NCBI RefSeq assembly: GCF_046156175.1
Contig: NZ_JAYLVL010000001.1
Location: 1-64,000, forward strand
DNA length: 64,000 nucleotides
DNA from: Lacisediminihabitans sp046156175
GTDB lineage: Bacteria; Actinomycetota; Actinomycetes; Actinomycetales; Microbacteriaceae
Direction of reading: 5' to 3'
The position numbers and the translations under genes are program-made. The notes under the pieces are model-generated. The model ran no database searches, was not told the DNA's origin, and worked only from the letters and a program-made list of their open reading frames with translations. Below, one piece after another: positions 39,006 to 46,551 of the stretch. Within the stretch, counting starts at the first letter, position 1. Each line of letters starts with the position of its first letter.

Positions 39006-40427
39006 ATGTCAGCAAACACCACCACCCGACGCCCCGTTCCCTCGGGCTCGTCGCGGGTGGCGGTGCCCGATCGGCGCAAGCAATACCGACGTCGCGCGCG
39101 CATCGCCGACGTGCTCGTCACCGCCCTCTGGGCATCCGGCGCTGCTGCCGCCGCCCTCTTCCTCGCCACCGGCGGGGCCGCCAAATTCGGCTCCGCTGCG
39201 GATGCCATCACGAGCCTCGGAATCGTCACTGGCCTCATCGGCACCGACTTCGTGCTCGTGATGATCGTGCTCGCGGCCCGCATCCCCGTCATCGACCGCA
39301 CCGTCGGTCACGACCGGGCGATCGCCGTGCACCGTTTGCTCGGAAAGCCCGCTCTCTACCTGCTGCTCGCCCACGGAGTGCTCCTCCTGGTCGGCTACGG
39401 GATGAGCTCCGGCTTCAACCCGATCGCCGAGATCGGGCCGATGCTCGCCATCCCGGACATGCCGCTCGCCTTCATCGGCCTCGGTCTGCTCATCGCCGTC
39501 GTCATCACCTCGCTCGTGGCCGTGCGTCGCAAATTCAGCTACGAGGGCTGGCACATCGTGCACCTGCTCAGCTACGTCGCGGTGCTCGTCGCAGTGCCGC
39601 ACCAGTTGAGCGTCGGCGGCATCCTCGCGGCCGGCAGCGTCGAGCGGGTCTACTGGATCGCGCTCTACGTGCTCGCCTTCGGATCGATCGCCACCTATCG
39701 CTTCGCCGAGCCGGTGATCTCGACCTTCCGTCATCGCCTTCAGGTCTCCCGGGTGGAGAACGTGGCACCGGGAGTGGTGTCGATCCACTTCTCCGGTCGC
39801 AACCTCCGATCGCTCGAGTCGGCCGGCGGCCAGTTCTTCGTCTGGCGCTTCTGGACCGGACGCACCTGGTGGCATTCGCATCCGATCTCCCTCTCGTCGG
39901 TTCCGACCGACACGAGCGCTCGCATCACCGTGCGTGACCTCGGCACCGGCAGCAGCGCCATCAGTTCGGTGCGGCCCGGAACCCGGGTCTCGTTCGAGGG
40001 CCCCTACGGCATGTTCACGGATGCCGGACGCACCGCTCCCAAGCTGGCGATCGTCGTCGCGGGAATCGGCATCACCCCGGTGCGGGCATTCCTCGAAGAC
40101 TCGAAGGTGCGGCCGGGTGAGACCACGATCCTGCTGCGGGCGTCCACCCAGGACGAGACCTATCTCTGGAACGAGATCTCCGAGCTCGCCGCCAAGAAGG
40201 GCGCCCGCCTCTACACGATGGTGGGTAAGCGAGCACGATCCGGACCGGGGTGGATGCCCCAGGCCGATGCCTCGCGCGGCGTCACGCTGAAGAGCGTGTT
40301 TCCCGACCTGGCCAACTCCGACCTCTATATCTGCGGCCCGACGGCGTGGCTCGACCTGGTCGAGAACGATGCGCGACGTGCCGGAATCCCCGAGCATCAG
40401 CTCCACACAGAAAGGTTCGACTGGTGA
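39006..40427 (+). CDS. Ferric-reductase-like transmembrane flavoprotein
   Basis: A 473-residue protein: about six membrane helices in residues ~30-245 with haem-type histidines (VHRLLGKPALYLLLAHGVLL, YEGWHIVHLLSYVAVLVAVPH), then an FAD domain (SAGGQFFVWRFW, WWHSHPISLSS) and an NAD(P) domain (AIVVAGIGITPVRAFLE, YICGPTAWL). It would pass electrons from cytoplasmic NAD(P)H through the membrane to an outside acceptor. ATG 39006 opens the gene 65 bases after the kinase. The stop overlaps the FMN-binding gene by GTGA, so the two are coupled, and ApbE follows. Confidence 0.9.
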   Translation: MSANTTTRRPVPSGSSRVAVPDRRKQYRRRARIADVLVTALWASGAAAAALFLATGGAAKFGSAADAITSLGIVTGLIGTDFVLVMIVLAARIPVIDRTVGHDRAIAVHRLLGKPALYLLLAHGVLLLVGYGMSSGFNPIAEIGPMLAIPDMPLAFIGLGLLIAVVITSLVAVRRKFSYEGWHIVHLLSYVAVLVAVPHQLSVGGILAAGSVERVYWIALYVLAFGSIATYRFAEPVISTFRHRLQVSRVENVAPGVVSIHFSGRNLRSLESAGGQFFVWRFWTGRTWWHSHPISLSSVPTDTSARITVRDLGTGSSAISSVRPGTRVSFEGPYGMFTDAGRTAPKLAIVVAGIGITPVRAFLEDSKVRPGETTILLRASTQDETYLWNEISELAAKKGARLYTMVGKRARSGPGWMPQADASRGVTLKSVFPDLANSDLYICGPTAWLDLVENDARRAGIPEHQLHTERFDW

Positions 40428-40927
40428 GAACACGCGCAACACTCAGCGGCATCTTCGCCTCCGTCGCCATCCTCGTCGTCGGCTGGCAAGCCGGCACCGC
40501 CGCGGTGACCGCCGCGGCAGGCGGCACCGCCGTCAGCACGAGCACAGGTTCGAGCGCGGGAGCGAGCACCGGTACGACGCCGGCGCCGGCGGCCTCGGCC
40601 GCTCCGACCGCGACCGCCCCGACCGCCGCCGCGCCAGCCGCCACAGCGAAGAGCGGGACGTTCACCGGATCCGATGTCCGTACGCAGTTCGGCAACGTGC
40701 AGGTGAAGGTGGTGGTGGCGAACGGCAAGATCACCGACGTCACGCCGCTGCACCTCACCGATAACGGCGGGCGTTCCGTGCAGATCAGCAACTATGCGGC
40801 CCCGATCCTCCGGTCCGAAGTGCTCAGCTCCCAGTCCTCGCAGGTCTCCACGGTCGGTGGCGCCACCTATACCAGCGACGCGTACCTCACGTCGCTGCAG
40901 TCCGCGCTCGACCAGGCCGGGATCTGA
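40424..40927 (+). CDS. Extracytoplasmic FMN-binding (flavinylated) protein
   Basis: A 167-residue exported or anchored protein. An N-terminal hydrophobic segment (LSGIFASVAILVVGWQAG) is followed by a ~45-residue Ala/Thr/Pro linker and an FMN-binding domain (GSDVRTQFGNVQVKVVVANG, DVTPLH, ILRSEVLSSQSSQV). TVGGATYTS fits the flavinylation motif, with the Thr as likely FMN attachment point. It should accept electrons from the membrane flavoreductase outside the cytoplasmic membrane. The GTG start is within the stop of that gene. ApbE, which attaches the FMN, starts 4 nt after its end. Confidence 0.88.
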   Translation: MRTRATLSGIFASVAILVVGWQAGTAAVTAAAGGTAVSTSTGSSAGASTGTTPAPAASAAPTATAPTAAAPAATAKSGTFTGSDVRTQFGNVQVKVVVANGKITDVTPLHLTDNGGRSVQISNYAAPILRSEVLSSQSSQVSTVGGATYTSDAYLTSLQSALDQAGI

Positions 40928-40931
40928 GTTC

Positions 40932-41681
40932 GTGCCTTCACACGTCTTCGAGACGATGGGTACGGTTGTGTCCTTCGCCATCGCCGACGCACCCGGTGTC
41001 GCTGATGCAGTGACGGCCGTCGAGCACCACTTCGGTGCCTTCGACGCGCGCTTCAGCCTCTACTCTGCGGACTCCGAACTCTCCCGTGTCGCGAGCGGGC
41101 AGCTGGCACTGACCGCCTCGAGCGATGAGCTGAGGTCGACCTATGCCTCCGCCCTTCGTTGGCGGGACGACACCGGAGGCGCATTCACCCCCCATCGCCC
41201 CGATGGCGTCATCGACCTCAACGGCACGGTGAAGGCCCTGGCGATGCAGGCGGCGGCGGACGAACTGCTCGACCGGGGATGTACAGACTGGTGCCTGAAT
41301 GCGGGCGGCGATGTGCTCTGCGCGGGCAATCAACCGGACGGCTCGCCCTGGCGGGTCGGGGTGGTCGATCCCGCGGACCGCGGTGCTCTCCTCTTCAGCA
41401 TCCCGGTGGACGGCACCCGCCACGCCGTCGCCACCTCCGGAAGCGCGGAACGCGGCGATCACATCTGGACAGCCACCGCGATCGACCGGAGCTACCTCCA
41501 GGCGACGGTCGTGGCTGATGACATCGAGACGGCGGACGTGCTCGCCACCGCGATCATCGCTGGCGGACCGGACGCCCTCGCCTCGTTCGTCGAGCGCTGG
41601 TCGATCGATGTGCTCACCGTCGCGCGGGACGGATCGCTCGCCGCAACACCGGGCCTCACCGCTGCTCTCGAACGGCCGTAG
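40932..41681 (+). CDS. apbE: FAD:protein FMN transferase (ApbE)
   Basis: A 249-residue ApbE. It moves FMN from FAD onto a Thr/Ser of the target protein outside the membrane. Typical parts are ETMGTVVSFAI, HHFGAFDARFSLYSADSELSR, the FAD-binding GCTDWCLNAGGDVLCAG, and the catalytic DHIW with the later AT-V-ADDIETADVLATA stretch. The protein is shorter than ApbE of proteobacteria (about 340) and has no clear signal peptide, as in other short actinobacterial forms. GTG 40932 matches the family N-terminus. Its obvious substrate is the FMN-binding protein just upstream. Confidence 0.92.
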   Translation: MPSHVFETMGTVVSFAIADAPGVADAVTAVEHHFGAFDARFSLYSADSELSRVASGQLALTASSDELRSTYASALRWRDDTGGAFTPHRPDGVIDLNGTVKALAMQAAADELLDRGCTDWCLNAGGDVLCAGNQPDGSPWRVGVVDPADRGALLFSIPVDGTRHAVATSGSAERGDHIWTATAIDRSYLQATVVADDIETADVLATAIIAGGPDALASFVERWSIDVLTVARDGSLAATPGLTAALERP

Positions 41682-41776
41682 CCGGGGATTTCCTGATACT
41701 GAGGTGCCTCACTGATTGAGCAGCTAGATAACTAAGTGAGAACAGCTAGTATGACCAGTGCGCCTTGGGCGGCGCC

Positions 41777-41805
41777 GCTGGAGGCCGTTCGGGATGGCCT
41801 CCAGC
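41777..41805. terminator. Hairpin between apbE and the convergent TetR gene
   Basis: GCTGGAGGCC (41777-41786) and GGCCTCCAGC (41796-41805) form a perfect 10-bp stem with a 9-nt loop, well placed to stop both apbE and the TetR gene. A fourfold CAGCT run (about 41829-41849) follows it. Confidence 0.7.
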
Positions 41806-41868
41806 ATCCCCCTCAGTCCAGGTCTTTCCAGCTCAGCTCAGCTCAGCTCACCCCGAAGTGATGTCTGC

Positions 41869-42648
41869 TCAGAGGCCGTACTCGAATTCGAAGGCAGCGT
41901 CCGCCTCGAGGGCGGAGACTCCGCCAGAGCTGCTGGGCGAGTCCTGGTCGCTGAGTAGGTCATCCCACTCGCTCCACTCGACCCCGATGCTGTGCGTCTC
42001 GGTGAGCCCGATCTCCCGGTGCTCACGGATCAAGGCACGCGCCATGGTCTGGGCGCGCCGGGCGGCACGGAGATCCCCCTCGGCTGCCGCGATGATCGAG
42101 CCCTTCATCAGGATGTGCCAGGAGCGTGCGAACTCGTCCGGCTCGGGCAGTTCCATCTCCTCGGCGAGGGCCGTCACGATCTGGCGACTCTGCCCGAGGT
42201 ACTCGATGCAGGCCTTGCCGAGCGGATGCTTCGCACCCATCTCGAGCATGACGCTGATGAACGAGCACGCCTCGAAGTCCTCGCGATGAAACCATTCGTC
42301 GAACACGTCGAAGATGGCGAGAAGTCGTTCCTCGGCTGTGTTTCCGCGCGCACGCGCTCCGGCTTCGACGGTGCCGACGGTCCAGTCACGGGCATGACGA
42401 GCGAGGAACTCGGCGGCGGCCTCATCCCGGGAGGCGTAGACCGAGGCGAGCTCGTCTGAGTCGACACCGGCGGCGCGCTCGATGTCATGCAGGCTGACAT
42501 CCCGCACTCCCCGACGGATGAACAGAGGGTAGGCCGCATCGCTGAGGCGTTCTCGCAGTGATGTGCTGAGCGCCACGTCTCTCGCATCCAGCGCGAGTCC
42601 AACGGGCCGCCTCAGGGTCGCGGCGGTATTGTCCTCTGACGAAAACAT
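41869..42648 (-). CDS. TetR-family transcriptional regulator
   Basis: A 259-residue regulator. The N-terminal helix-turn-helix (~28-75) reads SLRERLSDAAYPLFIRRG, then VSLHDIERAAGVDSDELASVYASRDEAA, a TetR pattern. The rest is a helical ligand domain, with an acidic tail (SALEADAAFEFEYGL). ATG 42648 has AAAGGAA 5-11 bases upstream; a longer open frame has no start signal. It faces the MarR gene across 152 bases and may regulate itself and that gene. The ligand is unknown. Confidence 0.85.
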   Translation of the reverse strand: MFSSEDNTAATLRRPVGLALDARDVALSTSLRERLSDAAYPLFIRRGVRDVSLHDIERAAGVDSDELASVYASRDEAAAEFLARHARDWTVGTVEAGARARGNTAEERLLAIFDVFDEWFHREDFEACSFISVMLEMGAKHPLGKACIEYLGQSRQIVTALAEEMELPEPDEFARSWHILMKGSIIAAAEGDLRAARRAQTMARALIREHREIGLTETHSIGVEWSEWDDLLSDQDSPSSSGGVSALEADAAFEFEYGL

Positions 42649-42800
42649 CGGGTTCCTTTCGATCGCCGCGAGCCGGCGGCGCGTTTCATGTCTCAAAGTA
42701 CAAGCCATTCAGCGTATGAAATACTAGACCTTGACAAAAGTACACATCGAGTAGTTCCCGGGAGTATCCGGATCCGACGACTCGATAGACAGGGGTTCTC

Positions 42801-43262
42801 ATGTACAAGCAGTTCGGGGCCGCCCATACACTCGACGGCTTTCCCGCCGCCGCGCTCGTCTTTCTTCGAGCGCTCGACAGCAACCGCCACCGCATCTCGC
42901 GTGAGGCTGGCGTGACCGGCAGTGAGCTTCGTGCCCTGTCCCGGGTGGCCGAGGCCGGGAGCATGACCCCGAAAGAGCTCGCTGAGTCGATGGAGATGAC
43001 CACCGGCGCCGTCACGGCGATCTCAACCCGGCTCGTCGAGGCGCAACTGATGCGCCGGGTCGATCATCCGAGCGATCGTCGCAGCCTGTTCCTCGAGCTC
43101 ACCCCCGCCGCGGACGAACTCATGAAACAGCACTACCGTGTGTTCGAAAGCTCGATCGGAATCGCCACCGAAGGCCTCAACGAAGAAGACCTCCGTGCCT
43201 GTTCTGCGCTGCTCCTGGCGGTTTCGGAGCAACTCGCCTCCATCGAGACCGCGGCCCCCTAG
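42801..43262 (+). CDS. MarR-family transcriptional regulator
   Basis: A 153-residue winged-helix protein. The DNA-binding part is TGSELRALSRVAEAG, MTPKELAESMEMTTGAVTAI and STRLVEAQLMRRVDHPSDRRSLFLELT, where the last is the wing. N- and C-terminal helices form the dimer. ATG 42801 is the first start and lacks a strong ribosome-binding site. It diverges from TetR and lies 140 bases before the USP gene whose DosR-like box starts 44 bases after its stop. Its own targets are not evident. Confidence 0.88.
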   Translation: MYKQFGAAHTLDGFPAAALVFLRALDSNRHRISREAGVTGSELRALSRVAEAGSMTPKELAESMEMTTGAVTAISTRLVEAQLMRRVDHPSDRRSLFLELTPAADELMKQHYRVFESSIGIATEGLNEEDLRACSALLLAVSEQLASIETAAP

Positions 43263-43305
43263 CCGAGAGTCTCCCGGAAACGGCCCGATGCACCGCGGCA
43301 GTCGG

Positions 43306-43319
43306 GGGCCTTTAGTCCC
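43306..43319 (+). promoter_or_regulatory. DosR-like box for the third USP operon
   Basis: GGGCCTTTAGTCCC matches 13 of 14 positions of the DosR core. CATCCT (43342-43347) follows after 22 nt, so the start would be near 43354, 49 bases before the USP ATG. Confidence 0.7.
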
Positions 43320-43402
43320 GGGACACAGCTGTCACCCTCGGCATCCTGAGTACACGCACCCGCCGCCCAGGCGGATGCCCGCTGCGGGAGGATCGTCCGG
43401 CA

Positions 43403-44254
43403 ATGCCCGAGAGAATCATCCTTGCCATCGACGGCGGGATCGCGAGTGCGGTGGCCCTCGAGTGGGCGCTCGCCCGAGCGTCGACCACCGCAGTGGACGT
43501 GCGGCTGATCACGATCGACGAGTCCGGCGCCTCCATCAAGGATTCGCTCAAACAACTCCAGGCGGCACAGGCCCTCGGGAGGGCCGCGGCCCGCTTTTCG
43601 GCGGTGGCCCCGCGAGGAAAGGTCGAGATGGCGATGCTCCGGGGAGATGCCGTCGACCGGCTCGCTCGCGAATCGAAGAACGCCGATCTCATCGTCATCG
43701 GATCTCACCCCGTCGGACGGCTTGCCGGGCTGCTCAGCGACACCGTGCCACTGGCGATCGCAGCGCGGAGCGCGTGCCCCGTGATCATCGTGCCGTTCGG
43801 CTGGCGCCCCTCGACCGGTCCGGTGGTGGTCGGAGTCGATGAACCCACTTCCGGGAGAGCCCAGGAGTTCGCCGCCGCTGAGGCCGAACGTCTCGGCCGC
43901 GAACTCCTGATGGTGCGGGCGTGGGAGCTACCGCCGATGGTGACCCCTCAACTGCTGGGCGTAGGCACCGTCGAGCAGGCGATCCACGAAGCGAATGCCG
44001 AACTGCTCGCCTCCGCTGCATCCACCGTGGCGAGCCGTCACGGGACACTCTCGCTGCGTGAGAAACTCAGCTATGCGACCCCGTCCCTGGCGCTCCAGGG
44101 CGGTGCTCAGATGATGGAACTCGTCGTGGTCGGCACTCATCATCGTCACGGGCTGGCAGAGTGGATGCTGGGCTCGGTCGGTCATGAACTGGTGATGCAC
44201 CTGCAGTGCCCGATCGCGATCGTGCCCCCTGCTGTGCTCCCGGCCGTCGCCTGA
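43403..44254 (+). CDS. Universal stress protein, tandem two-domain
   Basis: A 283-residue two-domain USP. Domain 1 (~1-132) starts RIILAIDGGIASAVALEWALA and has a loop GSHPVGRLAGLLSDTVP, where SD replaces the usual GS. Domain 2 (~135-280) has VVGVDEPTSGRAQEFAAAEA and a full loop GTHHRHGLAEWMLGSVGHEL. So one domain, the second, probably binds ATP; in the other two-domain USP (22823) it is the first. It is the first gene behind the 13/14 DosR-like box and is followed after 32 bases by a small membrane protein. Confidence 0.88.
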   Translation: MPERIILAIDGGIASAVALEWALARASTTAVDVRLITIDESGASIKDSLKQLQAAQALGRAAARFSAVAPRGKVEMAMLRGDAVDRLARESKNADLIVIGSHPVGRLAGLLSDTVPLAIAARSACPVIIVPFGWRPSTGPVVVGVDEPTSGRAQEFAAAEAERLGRELLMVRAWELPPMVTPQLLGVGTVEQAIHEANAELLASAASTVASRHGTLSLREKLSYATPSLALQGGAQMMELVVVGTHHRHGLAEWMLGSVGHELVMHLQCPIAIVPPAVLPAVA

Positions 44255-44286
44255 ATCCGCTTCGACATCACCTCCGAAAGGTCACC

Positions 44287-44745
44287 ATGGACACCCTGTT
44301 CAATGTTCTCCACGTCGTCTCCGCCGTCTTCATCATCGGTCCGATGGCGATTCTGCCGATGACTGCCATGCGTGCGGCCCGCGCCGGGAACGGCACGCAG
44401 GTGCAGTCTTTAGCCCGCGCGACATCCATCTTCACGCTGCTGTCGCTCATCGTGTTCGTGTTCGGTTTCGCCGTGCTGGGGATGAGCGATCCGAAGGATC
44501 ACTTCAGCTTCGCGTCGGGCTGGATCATCGGCTCGATAGTGCTGTACGTGCTCGCCCTCGGGATCAACCTGTTCGTCACCGTTCCGGCGATGAAACGAGT
44601 CGCCGCCGGCGTCACAGAGGCGAGGGGCTCGGACGGCGCAGTCGCTTCCGGTCGTCCCGCCGGCTACGGTGCGATCGCCGGTGGCTCCGGCCTCGCGAGC
44701 CTGTTGCTGGTCGCCGTGGTGGTGCTCATGGTCTGGAAGCCCTAG
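44287..44745 (+). CDS. Small integral membrane protein (DUF2269-like)
   Basis: A 152-residue protein with four hydrophobic segments: LFNVLHVVSAVFIIGPMAIL, FTLLSLIVFVFGFAVLGM, WIIGSIVLYVLALGINLFV and GLASLLLVAVVVLMVW. The His in the first helix with a Gly/Pro turn recalls DUF2269 and related membrane proteins, which may bind haem, but this is weak. CGAAAGGTCACC precedes ATG 44287. Probably cotranscribed with the USP and so in the DosR-like regulon. Function unknown. Confidence 0.7.
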   Translation: MDTLFNVLHVVSAVFIIGPMAILPMTAMRAARAGNGTQVQSLARATSIFTLLSLIVFVFGFAVLGMSDPKDHFSFASGWIIGSIVLYVLALGINLFVTVPAMKRVAAGVTEARGSDGAVASGRPAGYGAIAGGSGLASLLLVAVVVLMVWKP

Positions 44746-44797
44746 GACCGTCTCCTGCCGCACCCCGCGGCCGGCCGGCAACGGGGAGCTACCGGAC

Positions 44798-45079
44798 TCA
44801 GGCCGCGCGAAGGCCCCGGCGCAGGATGTGGCGAACGGCGGACCTCCAGGTCTCGAACCGCTCCCGCTCCCCGTTCTCGTCGTCGACGACCGCGAACCCC
44901 GCATCCTCGCTGACGAACTCCCCCACGAGCGATCCGGAGGATTCGAGAAGGGACCAGCTCCCGCCATCCTGCACGGCGATGGCGTGGCGCAGGTTGCCGC
45001 TCCAGAAGGTGACCGGGGGCTCCCCGAGGGCGGGAAGCTCGCTGATCTCGCTCAACTGGGCTTGGTGTGAATAGCGCAT
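44798..45079 (-). CDS. Small hypothetical protein
   Basis: A 93-residue protein, MRYSHQAQLSEISELPALGE at its start, with TFWSGNLRHAIAVQDGGSW and a basic end (AVRHILRRGLRAA). The composition suggests one small alpha/beta domain. GGAGGAATTCC before ATG 45079 is a strong ribosome-binding site, so the gene is real. I do not recognise the family. It is on the same strand as the exonuclease-family gene 146 bases upstream and converges on the membrane-protein gene. Confidence 0.65.
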   Translation of the reverse strand: MRYSHQAQLSEISELPALGEPPVTFWSGNLRHAIAVQDGGSWSLLESSGSLVGEFVSEDAGFAVVDDENGERERFETWRSAVRHILRRGLRAA

Positions 45080-45225
45080 GGAATTCCTCCGCCGGTGCGA
45101 CAAGTGGTGTGCGCGATTCGTGCGCTGCTCACCAGCCAACTCTCTGCGGACGTCGCCGTCAAAGGGCTTGCGCACAGGGCCGGGACGTGCAGGGGATGTC
45201 ACCCCACTGGAGAGGGGTACGAATG

Positions 45226-45918
45226 CTAGAGAGTGGCAACCGCATTCTCGCGGTACGACGCGCTCACCATGATCGGCATGTGGTCGGATGCCCCGCGCTG
45301 AAGAGTTTCGACGTTGTCGATGCCCAGGCCAACGGAGGTCGCGAAGTCGAAGTGACCGCGGAAGAACTTGTACCGCGTGTAGGTGCGGCGATCGCTGAGG
45401 GACAGGTCGTAGCCCGATTCATTCACCTTCTGGGTGAGTGAATTAGTGAACAGCGGGTAGTTGTAGTCGCCGACCATCAGGGTGGGAAGGCCGTGTCCGA
45501 GGGTGAGCAGCAGCTCGTGAGCCGCGCGAATCTGCTCCCGGCGCAGCGAATTGCGCGCGGTGAGCGGAGCAGCGTGGAACGAGGCCACAACGAGCTGACG
45601 ATCGGTCTCGTGGTCGACCAACCGCGTGCCGATCAGTCTTTCGTGCGCGGGCTTCAGCACCATGTCGTGCAGGGACTTCTTGAGGGAGAAGGCCTGGGTC
45701 TCGAGCGCGCTGAAGCGGTCGGTGCGGAAATAGACCGCGAGGCCGAGCCTGTTGCGTTTGGTGGAATCCGCAAGATGGAGATGTCCGACATCCGCGGGCA
45801 GGTCTGTGGTGTCGCATTCCTGCAGGCACAGAACATCCGGGTTGAACTTCTGCACGAGCTCCACGAGCTCGCCGCTCGCGTGATTCTTGCGCAGGTTGTA
45901 ACTGATGACTCTGATCAC
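45226..45918 (-). CDS. Endonuclease/exonuclease/phosphatase family protein
   Basis: A 230-residue EEP-fold phosphoesterase. Metal and catalytic residues are in VISYNLRKNHASGELVEL, VLCLQECDTTDLP (Glu metal ligand), VVASFHAAPLTARNSLRREQ (His), LMVGDYNYPLF (Asp-Asn) and GASDHMPIMVSAS (final Asp-His). It may act on DNA, RNA, phosphoinositide-like or other phosphodiesters. GTG 45918 gives the usual family start (VIRVISYNLRK); ATG 45942 is possible. A possible leaderless 16-codon reading frame overlaps its start by GTGA. Confidence 0.82.
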   Translation of the reverse strand: MIRVISYNLRKNHASGELVELVQKFNPDVLCLQECDTTDLPADVGHLHLADSTKRNRLGLAVYFRTDRFSALETQAFSLKKSLHDMVLKPAHERLIGTRLVDHETDRQLVVASFHAAPLTARNSLRREQIRAAHELLLTLGHGLPTLMVGDYNYPLFTNSLTQKVNESGYDLSLSDRRTYTRYKFFRGHFDFATSVGLGIDNVETLQRGASDHMPIMVSASYRENAVATL

Positions 45919-45965
45919 TGGGATCCCGCTCGACTCGCCCATCGGGCACACCGGACGGAGGCCAC
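45915..45965 (-). CDS. Possible leaderless upstream peptide (16 codons)
   Basis: TAGGCT (45977-45972) is followed by 6 nt and GTG at 45965, the same layout as the leaderless genes at 13344 and 14064. The frame reads VASVRCARWASRAGSQ and stops at TGA 45917-45915, overlapping the GTG of the exonuclease-family gene. It could couple translation or act as a sensing leader. The alternative is that the -10 box serves the longer gene through ATG 45942. Confidence 0.35.
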   Translation of the reverse strand: MASVRCARWASRAGSQ

Positions 45966-46137
45966 CGCAAAAGCCTACGGTGGCCCGCGGCATCCGCACG
46001 ACATTCATCGCCTGTGAGAAGGCTGGATCGGGCTCTCTCGTGCGACGGCAATTCCGCGATGGGGGCTAGCAATCGCCCTCGCCCTGTCTATCGTTGGAGT
46101 GCGACAGTGTCGACGCGGTCGTAGAAGGAGAATGCCT

Positions 46138-46302
46138 ATGAGCGGCCCACCGACCGATCACGCGAAAGCCGATGCGGTCTACGGCGACGGCGAGATGCCC
46201 GCCGACGCAGACCTCGTGGCTCCCGGCGCAGAACAGGGAGACAGCGCTCACGGCAATGACGACGACACCACCCCATCCCACAGGACAGCGGAGGAAGAAT
46301 GA
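46138..46302 (+). CDS. Small acidic hydrophilic protein 1
   Basis: A 54-residue protein rich in Asp, Glu, Ala, Gly and Pro (e.g. AVYGDGEMPADADLVAPGAE), ending TAEEE. No hydrophobic core, so probably disordered. AAGGAG (46125-46130) is 7 nt before ATG 46138. An earlier ATG at 46132 is too close to it. Such tiny acidic proteins occur in Microbacteriaceae with no known role. The stop overlaps the next start as ATGA. Confidence 0.65.
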   Translation: MSGPPTDHAKADAVYGDGEMPADADLVAPGAEQGDSAHGNDDDTTPSHRTAEEE

Positions 46303-46478
46303 CTGACAACGCAGGAGACGCTCGCGACGAACGCGAGCCGGACGGCAAGTTCACCGACGAAGAGTTCAAGGACGGATCGCACACCTCGGATCGCTCGGAG
46401 GCATCCGAACACGAGGGCGAGTACACCGATTCGGAACTCTCTGAGACCGAAAAGGACCGCACCGAACGTCACGACTGA
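46299..46478 (+). CDS. Small acidic hydrophilic protein 2
   Basis: A 59-residue, highly charged protein (DARDEREPDGKFTDEEF, SELSETEKDRTERHD) with repeated TD-E/SD-E words, probably disordered or a binding tail. ATG 46299 lies in the stop of the preceding small gene (ATGA) with GGAGGAAG just ahead, so both are made together. A terminator hairpin follows 26 bases after its stop, closing a two-gene operon. Confidence 0.65.
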   Translation: MTDNAGDARDEREPDGKFTDEEFKDGSHTSDRSEASEHEGEYTDSELSETEKDRTERHD

Positions 46479-46504
46479 CTCGGCAGCAGCAGAGTCGAAC
46501 AGAG

Positions 46505-46531
46505 GGTGCCCCGACCAACCGCCGGGGCACC
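46505..46531. terminator. Terminator between small acidic genes and the helicase gene
   Basis: GGTGCCCCG (46505-46513) and CGGGGCACC (46523-46531) form a 9-bp stem with a 9-nt loop, followed by TTTCC on the plus strand. It lies 20 bases before the stop of the convergent helicase gene. Confidence 0.75.
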
Positions 46532-46551
46532 TTTCCTGTTGGGGCTTCTGG

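Noticed and set aside
41751..41864. Short plus-strand frame of 37 codons between apbE and TetR
   Set aside because: It is formed by the terminator hairpin at 41777-41805 and the CAGCT run, with no ribosome-binding site.
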